The notes: generated from the sequence alone by a model not told the origin. Shown: positions 41,501-50,179, numbered from the stretch's first letter. The stretch: 64,000 bases of DNA from Dysidea avara (GCF_963678975.1 NC_089277.1:21793440-21857439); one strand, 5' to 3'. Made by a program: numbers and translations.

Positions 41501-44500
41501 CCAAATATACTCATATAAAATTGTGTCTTGAGTGCTCTATTAGATTATCTAATGCATCTGTGAACGTTCTATTAGGATAACTCAACAAGCGGTGACTGTT
41601 CTATTAGAGTATATTGATCTTTAACTAATCTTTACTTCACAACGTAGCTGTAAATCTGATTTTTACTATGATTACACACTATCCAATTGTGCATTATGCA
41701 AATTAGGCATAGTTTCAGCTTCTCTGATAATTAATGCACAAAAACTGTGCCTATTATGCTAGCATTTTGCTCAATGCTTTTGGCTACCTATTTTGCCCTA
41801 AATTTTGCTGGCATAATTGGCGTAGGCCTAGTGCTGCTATAGAATACTACAGTTTGTCTTATTTTATACACACGGAATTTGTAATTGTGGCATGAAACAG
41901 TGGTTGTGCACTGTAGTTATTGCTTAGCTTCTAGGCTAATGATTGTGTCCAGGCCATCAGACAGGCAGACCAATAGGCACTATGCTGATGACATTGTACA
42001 TGAGTAGTGCTCAAAATACTTGTTGTGATGTCTTGAATATGGCTCAGACATTTATTTCTTTCAAGCAACTTTTTACCATGACCACTAAATGAGACAGGCA
42101 ACTAACTGTATGTTTATATACAAGGCTAACAATCACATATGTGACCGGATTTCACATAACAAGGCTTCCACACACACAAAATCAAACTTACGATTTTACC
42201 AGAAATGGATTGCTGGTCTAATACACTATCATATTTCACACTGTACTTCCTTCAGCACTGACAAGTCTGGTTTCTGTAGCAGCATTCTTCCGACCCTGTC
42301 AAAGCCACGAGTGTGAAATTGGCACCATTAAATGGCCATGGCTTTGTGATAATGGTGTGTAGTGAGCTGAGACTTCACAGAGAGCTCGCCAATAGTGTTC
42401 TCAGTCAATTTGGAGTAATTTGAGGGCCATGGAGGGCCATGGAGAGCCCAAACTTGGCCTCTGGATTCCAATCGTCTTCTTACTTCATTTTATACCCGTA
42501 TATTAAGACCACCGTCCACCCCCACCCTCCCACCCTATTACTACCGCCTGTGACATTATTACCCGCTCGAAAAAAGCTGCTCAAAACAGGGCAAATTTTG
42601 GGTATCAGAAATGTATACACCCACTAAATGATAGCTAGTGAATAGATGAACAATTGGTGCAAATTTTGTTTGCACAGCTGTAGGCACTGGGAAGTTATTA
42701 CACAATGATTCCTTAAAATCGCCATATCTCCTAACAAAGCTTTGTGCGTCGAAGCCTTGTTTTGTCAAATTCAGTCACATATGTATCTCAGAGTGTTATT
42801 CTCCTTGACGTATTCCTCAGCTTATAACAATGTTGAAAGGATGGCCATGGAATGGCTTCCACATTGTTGTTAACCTTGTTGTTTCTGTTCAGAAAGGCTT
42901 GCATTTGGATTTGTTCAGGCATTTATTTCTGTCAATACCCCCGATGACTAAATAAGGCCTTGTGTTTATATGGGACCAGCAGTATTTTGAGGCAATATGT
43001 CAATCATGGTCATGAAATACCAAACTTTTTCCACCATATTTTATCAATAATGCTGTTGCTTTTGTATTATAGGTCATTATAAGGATGTTTCAGTATTATA
43101 GTCTTAGCTGGTTGCTGTATTAGAGTATTTCATTTGTGCTCATTCTGTCTGACTGCCAGTGTAGTTGCCACATTCTAACAGACCAGAAACTGCACTTGGG
43201 TGGATTTCAAAAATTCAATGTTGTACTTCTGTGCCTATTTTGATTAAAATTAGATGAAGAAAATTTTCATTAGCTATTTCTGAAATAGTTGCATTTTGGG
43301 GGCAGTGGGGTAGCATTTTGTTTAGGACTATATGTACTGTACAGTACACACTTATACGTAATTGTGTGATAATGCATAGGAAATATCGACAGTCATTGAT
43401 AACCTGGTAGGCACAGACCAGAATACTTGGCAACAACTGGAGCAGGTACATATATAGAAGTATTTGATTGTTATCAAATTATTTAACATGTGCCATATTA
43501 GACATCACCAGAGACTAGCCAGATTCTAGTAAACAGCACAGAACAATTTGGAAGGCTTTTAGGTGAGACACTTAACAATGAAACAACAAGAGCAACTATA
43601 GCAAAGAGCAACTTTGGTAAGTGTGATATTGTACTTGAATAATGAATCATCATGGACAACCTACAGTTGTCAAAGCACAACGATTGTCCAATGAAAATAT
43701 ACAAGCTGGAGAGGCTTATGTGTTCCCAGATGAACAAGATAATTTAACAAGCTTCACTGGAGGAGATACTCAGATTATGATTCCTAACAGTGTTCTACGA
43801 CATGTTATGGAGCAGCTTCCATCAAGTAAGCATTTTTAGCACATTTTTATTTGAATGAGGTTAACTGCACTTCAATACACCATCTATGGATATTCTTGCA
43901 TGAATATATTAGATTAATTGCTTTACAGACACTACAGGATTTCCGATCACTAATACAGTACTAAGAGATAATTCGTTACAGCTACCAAATCCTAATAATG
44001 GGTAAGTTGGGAAAAGATCTTTACTACCTCAATTGTAGCATATGCATGTAGAATAAACTCAGGTTTCTTTTCTTTTTTCAGAACTGATGCTATTATGCAA
44101 ATATCTCCAACATTTTCTGCTCTACTACCTGTATCTGTTGATGTTAGAGATGAGCAGTCTATAATGATGACATTTGATGTGGTAAGTTACACCTACACAC
44201 ATATATACATACATGTATATATGATAGCAATGTACATACTATCTGTAAACGTTATGAGCAGAGTTATCTTTTACTTCCATGAACCTGTTTGGTCAAAATG
44301 TCCTAACTGTTTACATTTATATAACCATGCAGAGGTATGATATTCATTAGAACTTGACATATAGAGTTAGAGATGGACCGATGCCACTTTTTACCAATAT
44401 TTCCGATACGAGTATTTGTACTGAAATAATTTGCCGATACCGATACCGATACTGTACATTGAAGCCTAGACAAGTTTATTATAGAAATTTCATTGTTGTG

Positions 44501-47500
44501 ATACATAGCTAGCTATTAAAATATCACAGTAATTGATTGATCTCAGTTCAATCAAGTTTTAAAATATTCATTGTATAACGGCTAAACATGATAAGCATCA
44601 TTGTGGTTTACTAATTTCTTGATTTTCTTGAAAGCTTATTGATAAGGCAATTAATTGTGTGGGCGGCCATTGATTGTACAATGTTTGTTACAGCTTTTCG
44701 ACCAAACCTTTTCATGAAAAAGCAAGCCAAGTAGTCATAAGCTTATTACTTGAGGAACAACTGCACTACCATTTAATTACAAAGGATTCACGTGCTCTAA
44801 TATATTAGAATACACATGGAGCAATTGCAGCAATACTTGGAAAAGAGTAACAAAGGCTTCGTTTCGCTACTTTGTTAGCTCAACTAAGTTACTGATTAAC
44901 TCAACTAAGTTATTAGCTATTGGAAACTTAGCTAGAGATGATTTAATAAAAGTGGTGAGTGTCCACTGTGGTATCTGTACCTTGTATTACCGATACCGAT
45001 CCGATACCACTGGTACCGGCATAGTATCGGTATCGGTCCACCTTTATATAGAGTATGCTTTGTTAGAGTAGTCTTTGTTATGCAGTTGTGAGACTTTCAT
45101 GCTAAAAGTTGGTGAATCACCTGCATAGCATAAAACAGTCAATTAAATCAAATACATTAGTTGGTAGCTACTGTAACAGCATTACACCACTATCCTGTAT
45201 ACATACTGTGTAAACTATATGAGTACTACAGCTGTTGCACTGTTCCTATTTAGAAAAACAGATCACAAATGTCTGATTTGTCCCAAACTCGTTCAGTGTC
45301 ATTGCAAGAAAGAACATGTGTATTTTATGATCACAACATATTGGATGTTCAACTGTAAGTATAGTAAAACATGTGTGGTAGCATATTATATATGCAATCT
45401 GTTGTTACAGTGGTCGGGCTGGTGGTTGGTCACGTGAAGGAGTGAGATTGGACAAAGACAATTCTAATGAAACAAGAGTAACTTGTTTTACTACTCACTT
45501 GACTAGTTTTGCTGTACTTGTGACCATACATGACAGATCAGTAAGTACTGTAGCTAACTACAATTAGCATCACTGTTATCACTAATATTTTGCAGCCTGC
45601 TACAGAGGACAAGGCACTTTCAATAATTTCTTTCATTGGATGTGCTATATCTCTTGTGTGTCTTTGCCTTGCTATAGTCATATTAGCATATGTTATATTA
45701 AAGTAAGACTTAACCTACTCATGTGCACAGTTAAACATTATCATGTTTACAGTACCAAAGATAGAATCAATCATCTCTTTATACATCTCAATTTGAGTAT
45801 TGCACTTGCTTTGGGACTTGTGGTGTTCCTTGCTGGCATAGAAACTGCAACTGAATATCGGGTGAGTAATTAAAATTGATACATTTGTTTGTATATTAAT
45901 AAATTATTTTGAAGTTTGATGTGTACTACATTAGAATGTCAATCATGGGTGGAGAACAGTACTTAAAAGTGGGGGGCAAGTCATGTGGGTTGGCTGTAAG
46001 TTACAAAGTGTTTTAAAATCATTAACTGTACCTTAGTGTGCTTTGCACTCTAGCATGCAAAGCGTGCCAATACTAAGGGAGTATGGAGGCATGCCCCCAC
46101 AGAGAAATGTTGAGATTTGGATGCTTTGAGATTGAATCTGAGAGCATTTTCAGTGGAACATGTGTACTTGAATAGGATACTGCTATGCATGCAATGACTA
46201 TTGTTGAGACACTGCAAGGTCGGCCCCAGGAATTTTGGTGACTGGTTTCCAAACTTTTACTATATGCAAAATTAAGTCTAGGGGGTATGGGGGCAAAGAT
46301 TTTCCAGAAAATTGTGTAATTTTAAATTGAATCTGGTAGTAATATTGACAGTTTAAAAATATACTTTAGATATAATGTAGGCTGCTTAATTGTGTTTGTT
46401 TCTGGTACAGTATCAGGTACAGACTAAAGAGTTAAGGGACAGAGCAAATTTTACATTTGAACCATACAAGAGACATGGATGTTGTTCTGGGGGTCTTGGG
46501 GCATGCTCCCAGGAAGATTTTCAGATTTTAACACTCTGTTGTAAGATTTTGGACTAATTTTCACTGTGTTGGCACAGGTATATAAAGTAGCTAGCTAGCT
46601 ACTTACAGTTCTTGAGAGAAATACAAAATGTGGCTGTTCTATTAAAGTGGTTGACTGCTCTGTTAGAGTATTTCGATCTGAACTTTTGTACCATTGCAAA
46701 TCACTGTAAAATATAATTTTGATAACCTGAATACACTTGACCAGTTTCTGGAAACCTCAGAAACCCCCCTAGATCTGCCCCTGCACTGTACAATTAGATA
46801 CATCAGCAAATGAAGGCATTTCAGATAGACTCATTCTGTTGATTATATACATATAGATATAAGTGTTAGTAAAGACATACTGAATTAATTGCATATAGCA
46901 GGGCAAACTTATAATGATTCTGCTGAATGTTCTATTAGAGTAGTTAAGTGACTGCTCTATTAGAGTATATCGATCTTGTGTACTCCCAGTACTGATTCAT
47001 GCAGTGTTCCATGCTTGCATAACCTTTAGCACAAATCCCAGTAAATAAAGGCAAAGTAAGTTGGCTAATGACTAAAGTAGTTGCTTTACTTTGGCAACTA
47101 GGCATTGGAAAAAGTGAGGAGGCACTGCCCCTCCACTTGTAAAAGTGGGGGGAGGGGGGCAGTTGCCCCCCCTGCCCCCATATTTCTCTGCCCATGGTGT
47201 CATTGAGTACCCATTAGAACTTGCTGAGACTTTAATAGCATTGTTCCATATTAAGAATAATACGAAGTATAACTATACATTGTTTTCTTAGGGCACATGC
47301 ATAATGGTGGCAGCTCTTCTACAATATTTCTTCACTTCTGCTTTCTGTTGGATGTTATGTGAAGGAGTAATGCTCTACATGATGTTAGTAACTGTGTTTG
47401 GTAATAAACTGAACTGTCGACGATTCTTCTTCATCTTGGGATGGGGTAAGCACCATCTACATTTACAAGTATCAAATGTATTCTGGTCTTTAGGTCCAGC

Positions 47501-49265
47501 TATTCCAATTGTTGCAATATCTGTTGGACTAGCTCATGAACATTATGGAAATGATGACTAGTAAGTGTATGTCATTAGTAATTATCATGTGTGTAGTGTT
47601 CTTTTTCTATAGTTGCTGGATAGAGTCAGAAGATGGAGCCATTGCAGCATTCATTGCACCAATAGTAACTATCATCTTGGTATGTGTATGCTGTGTAGGA
47701 TGCTGTGTAGGATGCTGTGTAGGATGCTGTGCAATCCAATCTCAAGTTCACATTCATCAGTGGACAGGTTGCAAAAGCAAAGTCCTGGGAACGTACTTTT
47801 ACTTGCACAAGTCTTGCCAGTTAAAGACAAACCACTTGATCACAGTGCAATTTAATTCTTAGTCTTAATCCTGCTTATCACTAGTAGCTGCTTTCATTAC
47901 CACATACAGTATACTACATGATGTTAACATTTATTATGCTTGTGTGTAATGATAGAGTACCTGTTAACATTTTAAAATCAGAGTTGTATGAGGAGGAATA
48001 TAGCATTCTCACCTGTACTTCTCAGAGACACCTGGAGACATCGGTGCCCAATAGCATGTTATCACAGACTTGTTAGTGATCTCATATATCACTTGCACTA
48101 TTAAATATTGATTGTGAACTAGTACTTGTGTTTGGGTTGTGCTATACTTTATTATTAAAATGACTTCCATTTACAGATAAACCTTGTGTTTCTGGGGATT
48201 ACATTAAAAGTTATATACACCAGTAGAAATAACAAAAATGTTTCTTCCAATAAAGACACAGTAAAGTAAGTGATAATTATTTTGATAACAATGTTTAGTT
48301 TGTACTCTATTGACACTCAGGGAACTGTTGAAGGCTACAATAATTCTTTTGCCAGTACTTGGGTTGACATGGATAATTGGTATTTTTGCTGTGAATGAAA
48401 ACACTCAAGTATTTGCATGGATATTTGCAATTCTCAATTCTCTACAAGTTAGTCAACAAACCACATGTAGCAAGATGAATTCAATATTCATATCTTAGGG
48501 TGTCTTCATATTTGTGATCCATGTGCTAAGGAACAAACAGGTGAACAAGATATGAATAAAGTATATATACTTTTTTTATATTGATTAACAGGTTGCTAAA
48601 ACACTTAAAGAACGCTACCACTTTTGGAGATCTGGTAGCATGTATAGTGTTTACAACAGGATGCGTTCAGTAAGTAATCAACAATTGAACATTTGATAAT
48701 CGCAGTCTTAATAATTGGATGTATAGGGACGAAGCAGTTCAAATACCCACACATTGGAGGAAAAGTGTAAGCGAAAAAATCATTATACTTAGAATTTCAC
48801 ACTATACACATTATACATATTACCATACTGTAATTTGTTGTTACACACAGACTCTGACATGCATACAATGGAAAGGGAATCTACAAACAATAGTACAGAT
48901 GAGAAGAAATTAAAATCCCAAGTGGAAACTGGATTTTCTAGTAATGCATCAGGTATACAGTATAGTTATGCTAGTGTTGATATGAGCATGTAATGTTATA
49001 TTATATTACAGATGAAAGTATACGAGATGAAGAACCCCAGGCAGCAATATTGACTTTTTCAAGTGCTGAAGAGGGTAGTACTGGTCTTGAAAAGCAGGAG
49101 TGCACTGATGAGACCAAAGACAAGAAATCAACAGTCGAAAATGAAAATATGAAGAACGAGTCATCCATTAAAGAGTATTCTGGTTTTGATGAGCAAGTAT
49201 CCACATTTAAAACTGTTGATACTGAAGTTGGAAATGGAAATGAAGATACAACTCTTATACCTTAA
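14564..49265 (+). CDS. Adhesion GPCR 'copy A' (Reeler-Ig-TSP1-mucin-Calx-GAIN-7TM)
   Basis: Exons: 14564-14566, 22850-23063, 23115-23248, 23314-23405, 24658-24722, 25520-25837, 26285-26617, 26672-26766, 26813-26986, 27045-27174, 28001-28123, 28815-28937, 28984-29121, 29262-29384, 29432-29575, 29746-29868, 29916-30053, 30243-30368, 32672-32812, 34452-34658, 34713-34985, 36469-36729, 36787-36897, 37102-37190, 37246-37409, 37458-37509, 43380-43445, 43502-43616, 43667-43825, 43929-44001, 44082-44181, 45254-45354, 45411-45540, 45596-45702, 45753-45861, 47292-47445, 47494-47560, 47613-47679, 48177-48265, 48321-48447, 48499-48540, 48592-48669, 48727-48766, 48851-48952, 49012-49265. They sum to 1,957 codons plus stop without a frame break. 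Approximate residues: signal peptide 1-22, Reeler 25-169, Ig 170-386, TSP1 387-519, Ser/Thr stalk 520-865, Calx-beta 866-981, Ig 982-1159, HRM 1160-1226, GAIN/GPS 1227-1546, 7TM 1547-1800, tail to 1957. It should be a plasma-membrane receptor that is self-cleaved at the GPS. Ligand and G protein are unknown. If exon 14564 is wrong, translation could start at ATG 22868. Confidence 0.85.
17490..18000 (+). repeat. Dispersed CTGA-repeat element, copy 3 (diverged)
   Basis: It retains 'gactgatgccttcatccaag' near 17541, then 'gatgcatcattgacttacct' and a 'gtgactggttttaattacagag' block (17802-17822) like those in the copies near 1120 and 5860. It is more diverged than copy 2, with no coding potential. 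Confidence 0.45.
18294..18620. mobile_element. Near-perfect long palindrome (fold-back MITE)
   Basis: The arm 18294-18452 (atctaacccaaaacagccaa, then gagtgcggccctgagaaagg, then ccaaggtggcggccaagaaa) is repeated inverted at about 18463-18620 with almost no change. The spacer is about 10 bp. Diverged relatives lie at about 3391-3540, 35030-35215 and 55395-55510, so this is a family. The high arm identity suggests a recent insertion or recent arm homogenisation. Confidence 0.75.
18728..21935 (+). repeat. 31-bp satellite array, about 3.2 kb
   Basis: About a hundred tandem copies of a roughly 31-bp monomer built on AGCTGAACTCTCTACAGGG followed by TGACTTGTTTGT or a variant (AACTTCTTCT, GATTTGTTTGC, TAGTTTCTTTG). 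The monomer types recur in a regular order. The variant tagtttctttgtagctgaac, for example, returns every 200-250 bp in most of the array, which points to higher-order repeats. The distal end (after about 21180) is more degenerate. It lies in intron 1 of copy A and has no counterpart in copy B. Confidence 0.9.
21970..22810 (+). repeat. Dispersed element with conserved GTGTGTCTTGATA end
   Basis: This AT-poor block contains statements typical of a repeat ('gtgaatgttcatcggattcc', 'caaattttgcgaag'-like runs, a GAAGAAGAAG run at 22528-22552) and ends 'cgacacactatcgtgtgtct'. A second, shorter and diverged copy ends the same way at about 35820-36215 ('ttgcaaagtgtgcaagagaa', 'gtgtgaaaaacatgctttct', then 'gacacactaagtat'). 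Several overlapping open frames are present but none resembles a protein. Confidence 0.5.
22850..24722 (+). CDS. Copy A: signal peptide and Reeler domain exons
   Basis: Exons 22850-23063, 23115-23248, 23314-23405 and 24658-24722. After a hydrophobic leader, the sequence follows the Reeler pattern of reelin and ferric-chelate reductase homologues: GAPPDAC near the start, then FSVDLSGF, a GFMIQGR strand, a Cys after NYQAQ, T-H-NGNVKTSV, LSWTAPP, and a final aromatic strand with YWANLF. Reeler domains are secreted beta-sandwich modules involved in extracellular-matrix or ligand contacts. Intron phases 1, 0, 2 and 1 are identical in copy B. Confidence 0.8.
25520..26617 (+). CDS. Copy A: Ig domains 1 and 2
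   Basis: Two single-exon Ig modules, 25520-25837 and 26285-26617, both flanked by phase 1 introns. Ig1 has LTIICATVNG, RWFHNG and SYTCRADNDVGY. Ig2 has VFVYCNVTG, IEWFKD and DAGIYQCVATNIAG. The Cys-Trp-Cys pattern and the D-x-G-x-Y-x-C motif of Ig2 mark I-set folds. Several N-x-S/T sequons are present. They probably mediate adhesion. Confidence 0.85.
26672..27174 (+). CDS. Copy A: two TSP1-like repeats
   Basis: Exons 26672-26766, 26813-26986 and 27045-27174. The first repeat is atypical (CPVCHIPAVETLNPNPDECP, then CGIWS, CICRS, QICSVACVD, later paired Cys). The second is canonical: WRTGPWS, CQGGSQIREVECV, and a terminal C-x-x-x-x-C. Comparison with copy B (58772) shows three codons missing between the first two Cys of the second repeat: C-S-S-P-C in B, C-C in A. 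TSP1 modules bind glycosaminoglycans and matrix proteins in other receptors such as BAI proteins. Confidence 0.75.
27440..27790 (-). repeat. CTGA-repeat element on the minus strand
   Basis: Read on the minus strand it shows the family order: 'cagtatgaccc', a CTGACTGACT run (complement of 27690-27722), 'ttaaggct' -like sequence, and 'tgccttttggcatacc' followed by 'acaatgca'. It lies in the intron between the TSP1 exons and the first cassette exon of copy A. Confidence 0.5.
28001..30368 (+). CDS. Copy A: array of eight duplicated Ser/Thr-rich cassette exons
   Basis: Exons 28001-28123, 28815-28937, 28984-29121, 29262-29384, 29432-29575, 29746-29868, 29916-30053 and 30243-30368. All are phase 1-1 and open with a form of D-T-T-A/V-S-S-V-T-S-T-T. 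They share GTIIPIVS and end in Ser/Thr/Pro-rich strings. Two types alternate: type A (123 nt, TTHAVITM, ending TSPT) and type B (138-144 nt, STPVTTT, ending PTHTSYT). A-B pairs are separated by 46-47 nt introns and repeat every 447-484 bp. The encoded segment (about 345 residues) resembles a mucin-like, probably O-glycosylated stalk. Any cassette could be skipped without shifting frame. No counterpart exists in copy B. Confidence 0.8.
28149..28788. mobile_element. TGTGACC-ended MITE
   Basis: The left end reads TGTGACCCAGTCTGGGAAAA and the right end on the other strand reads TGTGACCCAGTCTGAGAAAA; the next bases (ccggyctta) also match. The insertion accounts for the long intron between the first and second cassette exons of copy A. 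A lone end of the same family lies at about 55260-55293. Confidence 0.65.
30369..32671. other. Intron between cassette array and Calx-beta, with MITE
   Basis: I see no exon here. The segment around 31720-32080 belongs to the family whose complete member is 50291-50593: it shares 'tacactgctcctcaaagaat', two copies of CTCTATTAGAGTATCTCGA-like motif (31922-31975), and a pyrimidine-rich end with 'ctccgccacccctg'. A homopolymer A run is at 31800-31812. Confidence 0.4.
32672..34658 (+). CDS. Copy A: Calx-beta domain exons
   Basis: Exons 32672-32812 and 34452-34658, phases 1-1. The motif order fits Calx-beta (as in Na/Ca exchangers, ADGRV1 and sponge aggregation factors): an opening strand IQFSKTEFDGSEASGAILVT, then A-GDDY, a VRFKAGITTVNVTI strand, and an acidic calcium-type loop DTVVDEDDEVFILTL. 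The exon phase connects with the cassette array upstream and Ig3 downstream. The domain is absent from copy B. It probably binds Ca2+ and contributes to adhesion. Confidence 0.75.
33304..33543. mobile_element. TGTGACC-ended MITE, 240 bp
   Basis: The left end TGTGACCAGATTTGCGAAAA with ggggtcttccacacaca is matched by the right end on the other strand, TGTGACCGGATTTGCAAAAA with ggggtcttccacacaca. It sits in the intron that splits the Calx-beta domain. Confidence 0.75.
34713..36729 (+). CDS. Copy A: Ig domains 3 and 4
   Basis: Exons 34713-34985 and 36469-36729, phase 1-1. Ig3 shows YFSCSAAG, YYWQKRGG and GGEYRCVAVNEHGRN. Ig4 shows VTFSCSANG, YGWLLNGIPISG and GNYQCTVRNTYNGFGRSP. The Ig4 exon and its splice donor are nearly identical to copy B (60714-60974), far more so than Ig1 or Reeler. 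The intron between holds a diverged copy of the palindromic MITE (about 35030-35215) and part of a dispersed element (35820-36215). Confidence 0.85.
36787..37190 (+). CDS. Copy A: hormone-receptor (HRM) domain
   Basis: Exons 36787-36897 and 37102-37190. The pattern C (FCD), G-F-T-I-I-W, G (VGATVEVPC), G-x-V-R-R-R-C, G-N-E-W and C (IFCF) follows the HRM consensus that lies just N-terminal to GAIN in many adhesion GPCRs. The phases 1 then 0 match copy B. Confidence 0.65.
37246..44181 (+). CDS. Copy A: GAIN domain exons
   Basis: Exons 37246-37409, 37458-37509, 43380-43445, 43502-43616, 43667-43825, 43929-44001 and 44082-44181. The N-terminal part is helical (LNETERIRKVEEIATMLAEF, VDIVSSLNR, TWQQLEQ) as in GAIN subdomain A. 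The later exons are beta-rich (VVKAQRLS, DTQIMIPNSVL, FSALLPVSVDV, MMTFDV) as in subdomain B. Many N-x-T sequons are present. A 5.9-kb intron (37510-43379) full of MITEs splits the domain. Confidence 0.8.
38458..38791. mobile_element. TIR element with CACTATAGTC ends
   Basis: The left terminus reads CACTATAGTCTGTTCTCGTT followed by cacctgagccc. The right terminus on the other strand reads CACTATAGTCGGTACGCGTT followed by cacctgagccc, about 31 bp in all. A second, diverged copy without full ends lies in opposite orientation at about 60375-60640 in copy B. No coding capacity. Confidence 0.65.
38830..39096. mobile_element. Fold-back element, about 125-bp arms
   Basis: The sequence actagtatattaaaaattat, then gatggtagctattacagcat and gggaaatccctactttggca on the left is repeated inverted on the right (tgccaaagtaggaatttccc, atgctgtaatagctaccatc, ataatttttaatatactagt). 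The spacer is about 20-30 bp. It begins some 40 bp downstream of the previous TIR element. Confidence 0.7.
40580..41404. mobile_element. TIR element with TTAAGG(T)GGCGGTTACCT ends
   Basis: The left end is ttaaggtggcggttacct and the right end on the other strand is ttaaggcggttacctggaag, so they agree over about 17 bp with a gap. The interior of roughly 800 bp includes open frames of no recognised similarity. It could be a MITE or a decayed DNA transposon. Confidence 0.5.
42140..42779. mobile_element. TGTGACC-ended MITE, 640 bp
   Basis: The left end TGTGACCGGATTTCACATAA with caaggcttccac faces the right end on the other strand, TGTGACTGAATTTGACAAAA with caaggcttc. The flanks end and begin with TA, which would fit a TA target duplication. 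It belongs with 28149-28788, 33304-33543 and 57532-57784. Confidence 0.6.
44367..45045. mobile_element. hAT-like MITE with perfect 8-bp duplication
   Basis: It is flanked on both sides by atatagag (44359-44366 and 45046-45053). The ends ttagagatggaccgatgcc and, on the other strand, aaaggtggaccgatacc share TGGACCGAT and carry tandem CCGATA words inside. The layout is hAT-like and the ends resemble 8085-8423. It lies in the intron before the GPS exon. Confidence 0.75.
45254..45540 (+). CDS. Copy A: GPS motif with HL/T cleavage site
   Basis: Exons 45254-45354 and 45411-45540. The GPS reads CVFYDHN, then GRAGGWSREGV, then TCFTTHLTSFAVLV. Conserved Cys and the GGW element are present. The catalytic triplet H-L-T is intact at about residues 1532-1534 (bases 45496-45504), so self-cleavage between Leu and Thr is expected. 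The new N-terminus TSFAVLV matches the tethered-agonist pattern of adhesion GPCRs. Confidence 0.85.
45596..48540 (+). CDS. Copy A: seven-transmembrane domain
   Basis: Exons 45596-45702, 45753-45861, 47292-47445, 47494-47560, 47613-47679, 48177-48265, 48321-48447 and 48499-48540. TM1 SIISFIGCAISLVCLCLAIV; TM2 INHLFIHLNLSIALALGLVV; TM3 with the family signature FFTSAFCWMLCEGVMLYMML; TM4 FFFILGWGPAIPIVAISVGL; extracellular loop 2 YCWIE; TM5 FIAPIVTIILINLVFLGITL; TM6 ILLPVLGLTWIIGIFAV; TM7 VFAWIFAILNSLQGVFIFVI. All seven helices are present and the class B2 markers are intact, so a functional receptor core is likely. Helix 7 is split by an intron before a 42-nt exon. Confidence 0.9.
45862..47291. 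other. Intron between TM2 and TM3 exons
   Basis: No exon is seen. It carries decayed pieces resembling the GGATCCAG/GATCTGCCCCTG-type element family (about 45941-46790 and 47096-47200) and four copies of the CTCTATTAGAG motif (46632-46680, 46925-46976). Confidence 0.4.
47689..47734 (+). repeat. 12-bp tandem repeat next to a splice donor
   Basis: The unit TGCTGTGTAGGA is repeated about 3.7 times starting nine bases after the donor of the exon ending at 47679 (TM5). Each unit carries a GTAGG word. It is intronic, and reading through it keeps an open frame that ends at 47862. Confidence 0.7.
48592..49265 (+). CDS. Copy A: cytoplasmic tail
   Basis: Exons 48592-48669, 48727-48766, 48851-48952 and 49012-49265. 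After a basic juxtamembrane stretch (VAKTLKERYHFWRSG) the tail is hydrophilic, acidic and rich in Ser, Thr and Glu, with no recognised domain. The gene ends with DTTLIP and TAA at 49263-49265. Candidate polyadenylation signals AATAAA follow at about 49636 and 49704. The tail offers many phosphorylation sites; function beyond that is unknown. Confidence 0.8.
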
Positions 49266-49963
49266 TCAACAGGATTAAACAGTAGCTAACTGTCATAAGT
49301 AACTTTTGTACAGAAAATACATCTGCTATAATTTCTACATGCTTTGCAGGTTCTTATTAATAGTACAGTTGTAATAACACAGGCGTACAGTACATACAGT
49401 ATATTGTCATGTGCAAAGTTTTATATTCAAAATGTAATTGGAGAATGAGGCAAGCAGTAAAAGAATTATATAGCCATGAGCAATATGTTGCTGAAGTATT
49501 TGGAGAATACAAAAGGGAACAATCAGATAGTCCACAATTCTGTTAGTTATTTATGCAGTGGTTGGTGTGGAAGACAGAAATATAGCAGAGTAGAAAATAT
49601 CAGGGCTCAAAATATTTGACATACACCAACTGCAAAATAAATCTGTGTATATAAGCAAAAATTACCAGCAATGATTGGAATCAAACAAAATAAGAATGGT
49701 GAATAAAATATGGATGGAATCACATGTGTTGTTCAGTGGTCAAGCTTAAGCCTGTCCATAAGACCATAACACACTCACTGAAAATAGATCATGTATCAGT
49801 GGAATCAATATATTAGCATTAAATTTGGTTCCTGTTGAAATATTCCAATTCTATGCAAATCGTGCATATATAGTCAAGGGTGCTATGTAGCTAACAAAAC
49901 TTGACATGTCTGGAACCAGAATAGTATTTGGAAAATTTTACTTGCTTTACTGAAATCATATAA

Positions 49964-50179
49964 TTCTCTTGTTCAAGTTTACCTACAAGAGGTCATCCTT
50001 TCAAATTGTATAAACCAATGTGTACCAGGGAGATTTGCCAACATGCATTTAGCCAATGCGTGATTAACTCTTGGAATCTTCTTCCTGTAGAAGTTGTTAG
50101 TGCTACCTCTGTATATCATTTAAAGCAATTATTGGACACGCACCATGCACACACTAATGTACAACTTATGATCAGGTAA
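49964..50179 (+). pseudogene. 5'-truncated LINE: end of reverse transcriptase ORF
   Basis: An open stretch ending in TAA encodes TRGHPFKLYKPMC, then AFSQCVINSWNLLPVEVVSA and HLKQLLDTHH. The pattern FS-x-x-V-I-N-x-W-N-x-L-P-x-x-V-V-x-A, then x-x-F/L-K-x-x-L-D is the usual C-terminus of CR1/L2-like non-LTR retrotransposon polyproteins. Upstream is a stop codon, so only about 71 residues remain. An AATAAATAAT run follows within 50 bp. It is a dead insertion. Confidence 0.7.

Larger units (their letters stand above)
37510..43379. other. Large intron inside GAIN, rich in MITEs
   Basis: No exon is supported. It contains a copy of the GGCGGATCCAG-type element (about 37735-38030), a TIR element (38458-38791), a fold-back element (38830-39096), a CTGA-family copy on the minus strand (about 39590-39850), a TIR element (40580-41404), a TGTGACC element (42140-42779), and several copies of the CTCTATTAGAG motif (39141-39182, 41531-41612, 43109-43132). 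Confidence 0.5.
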
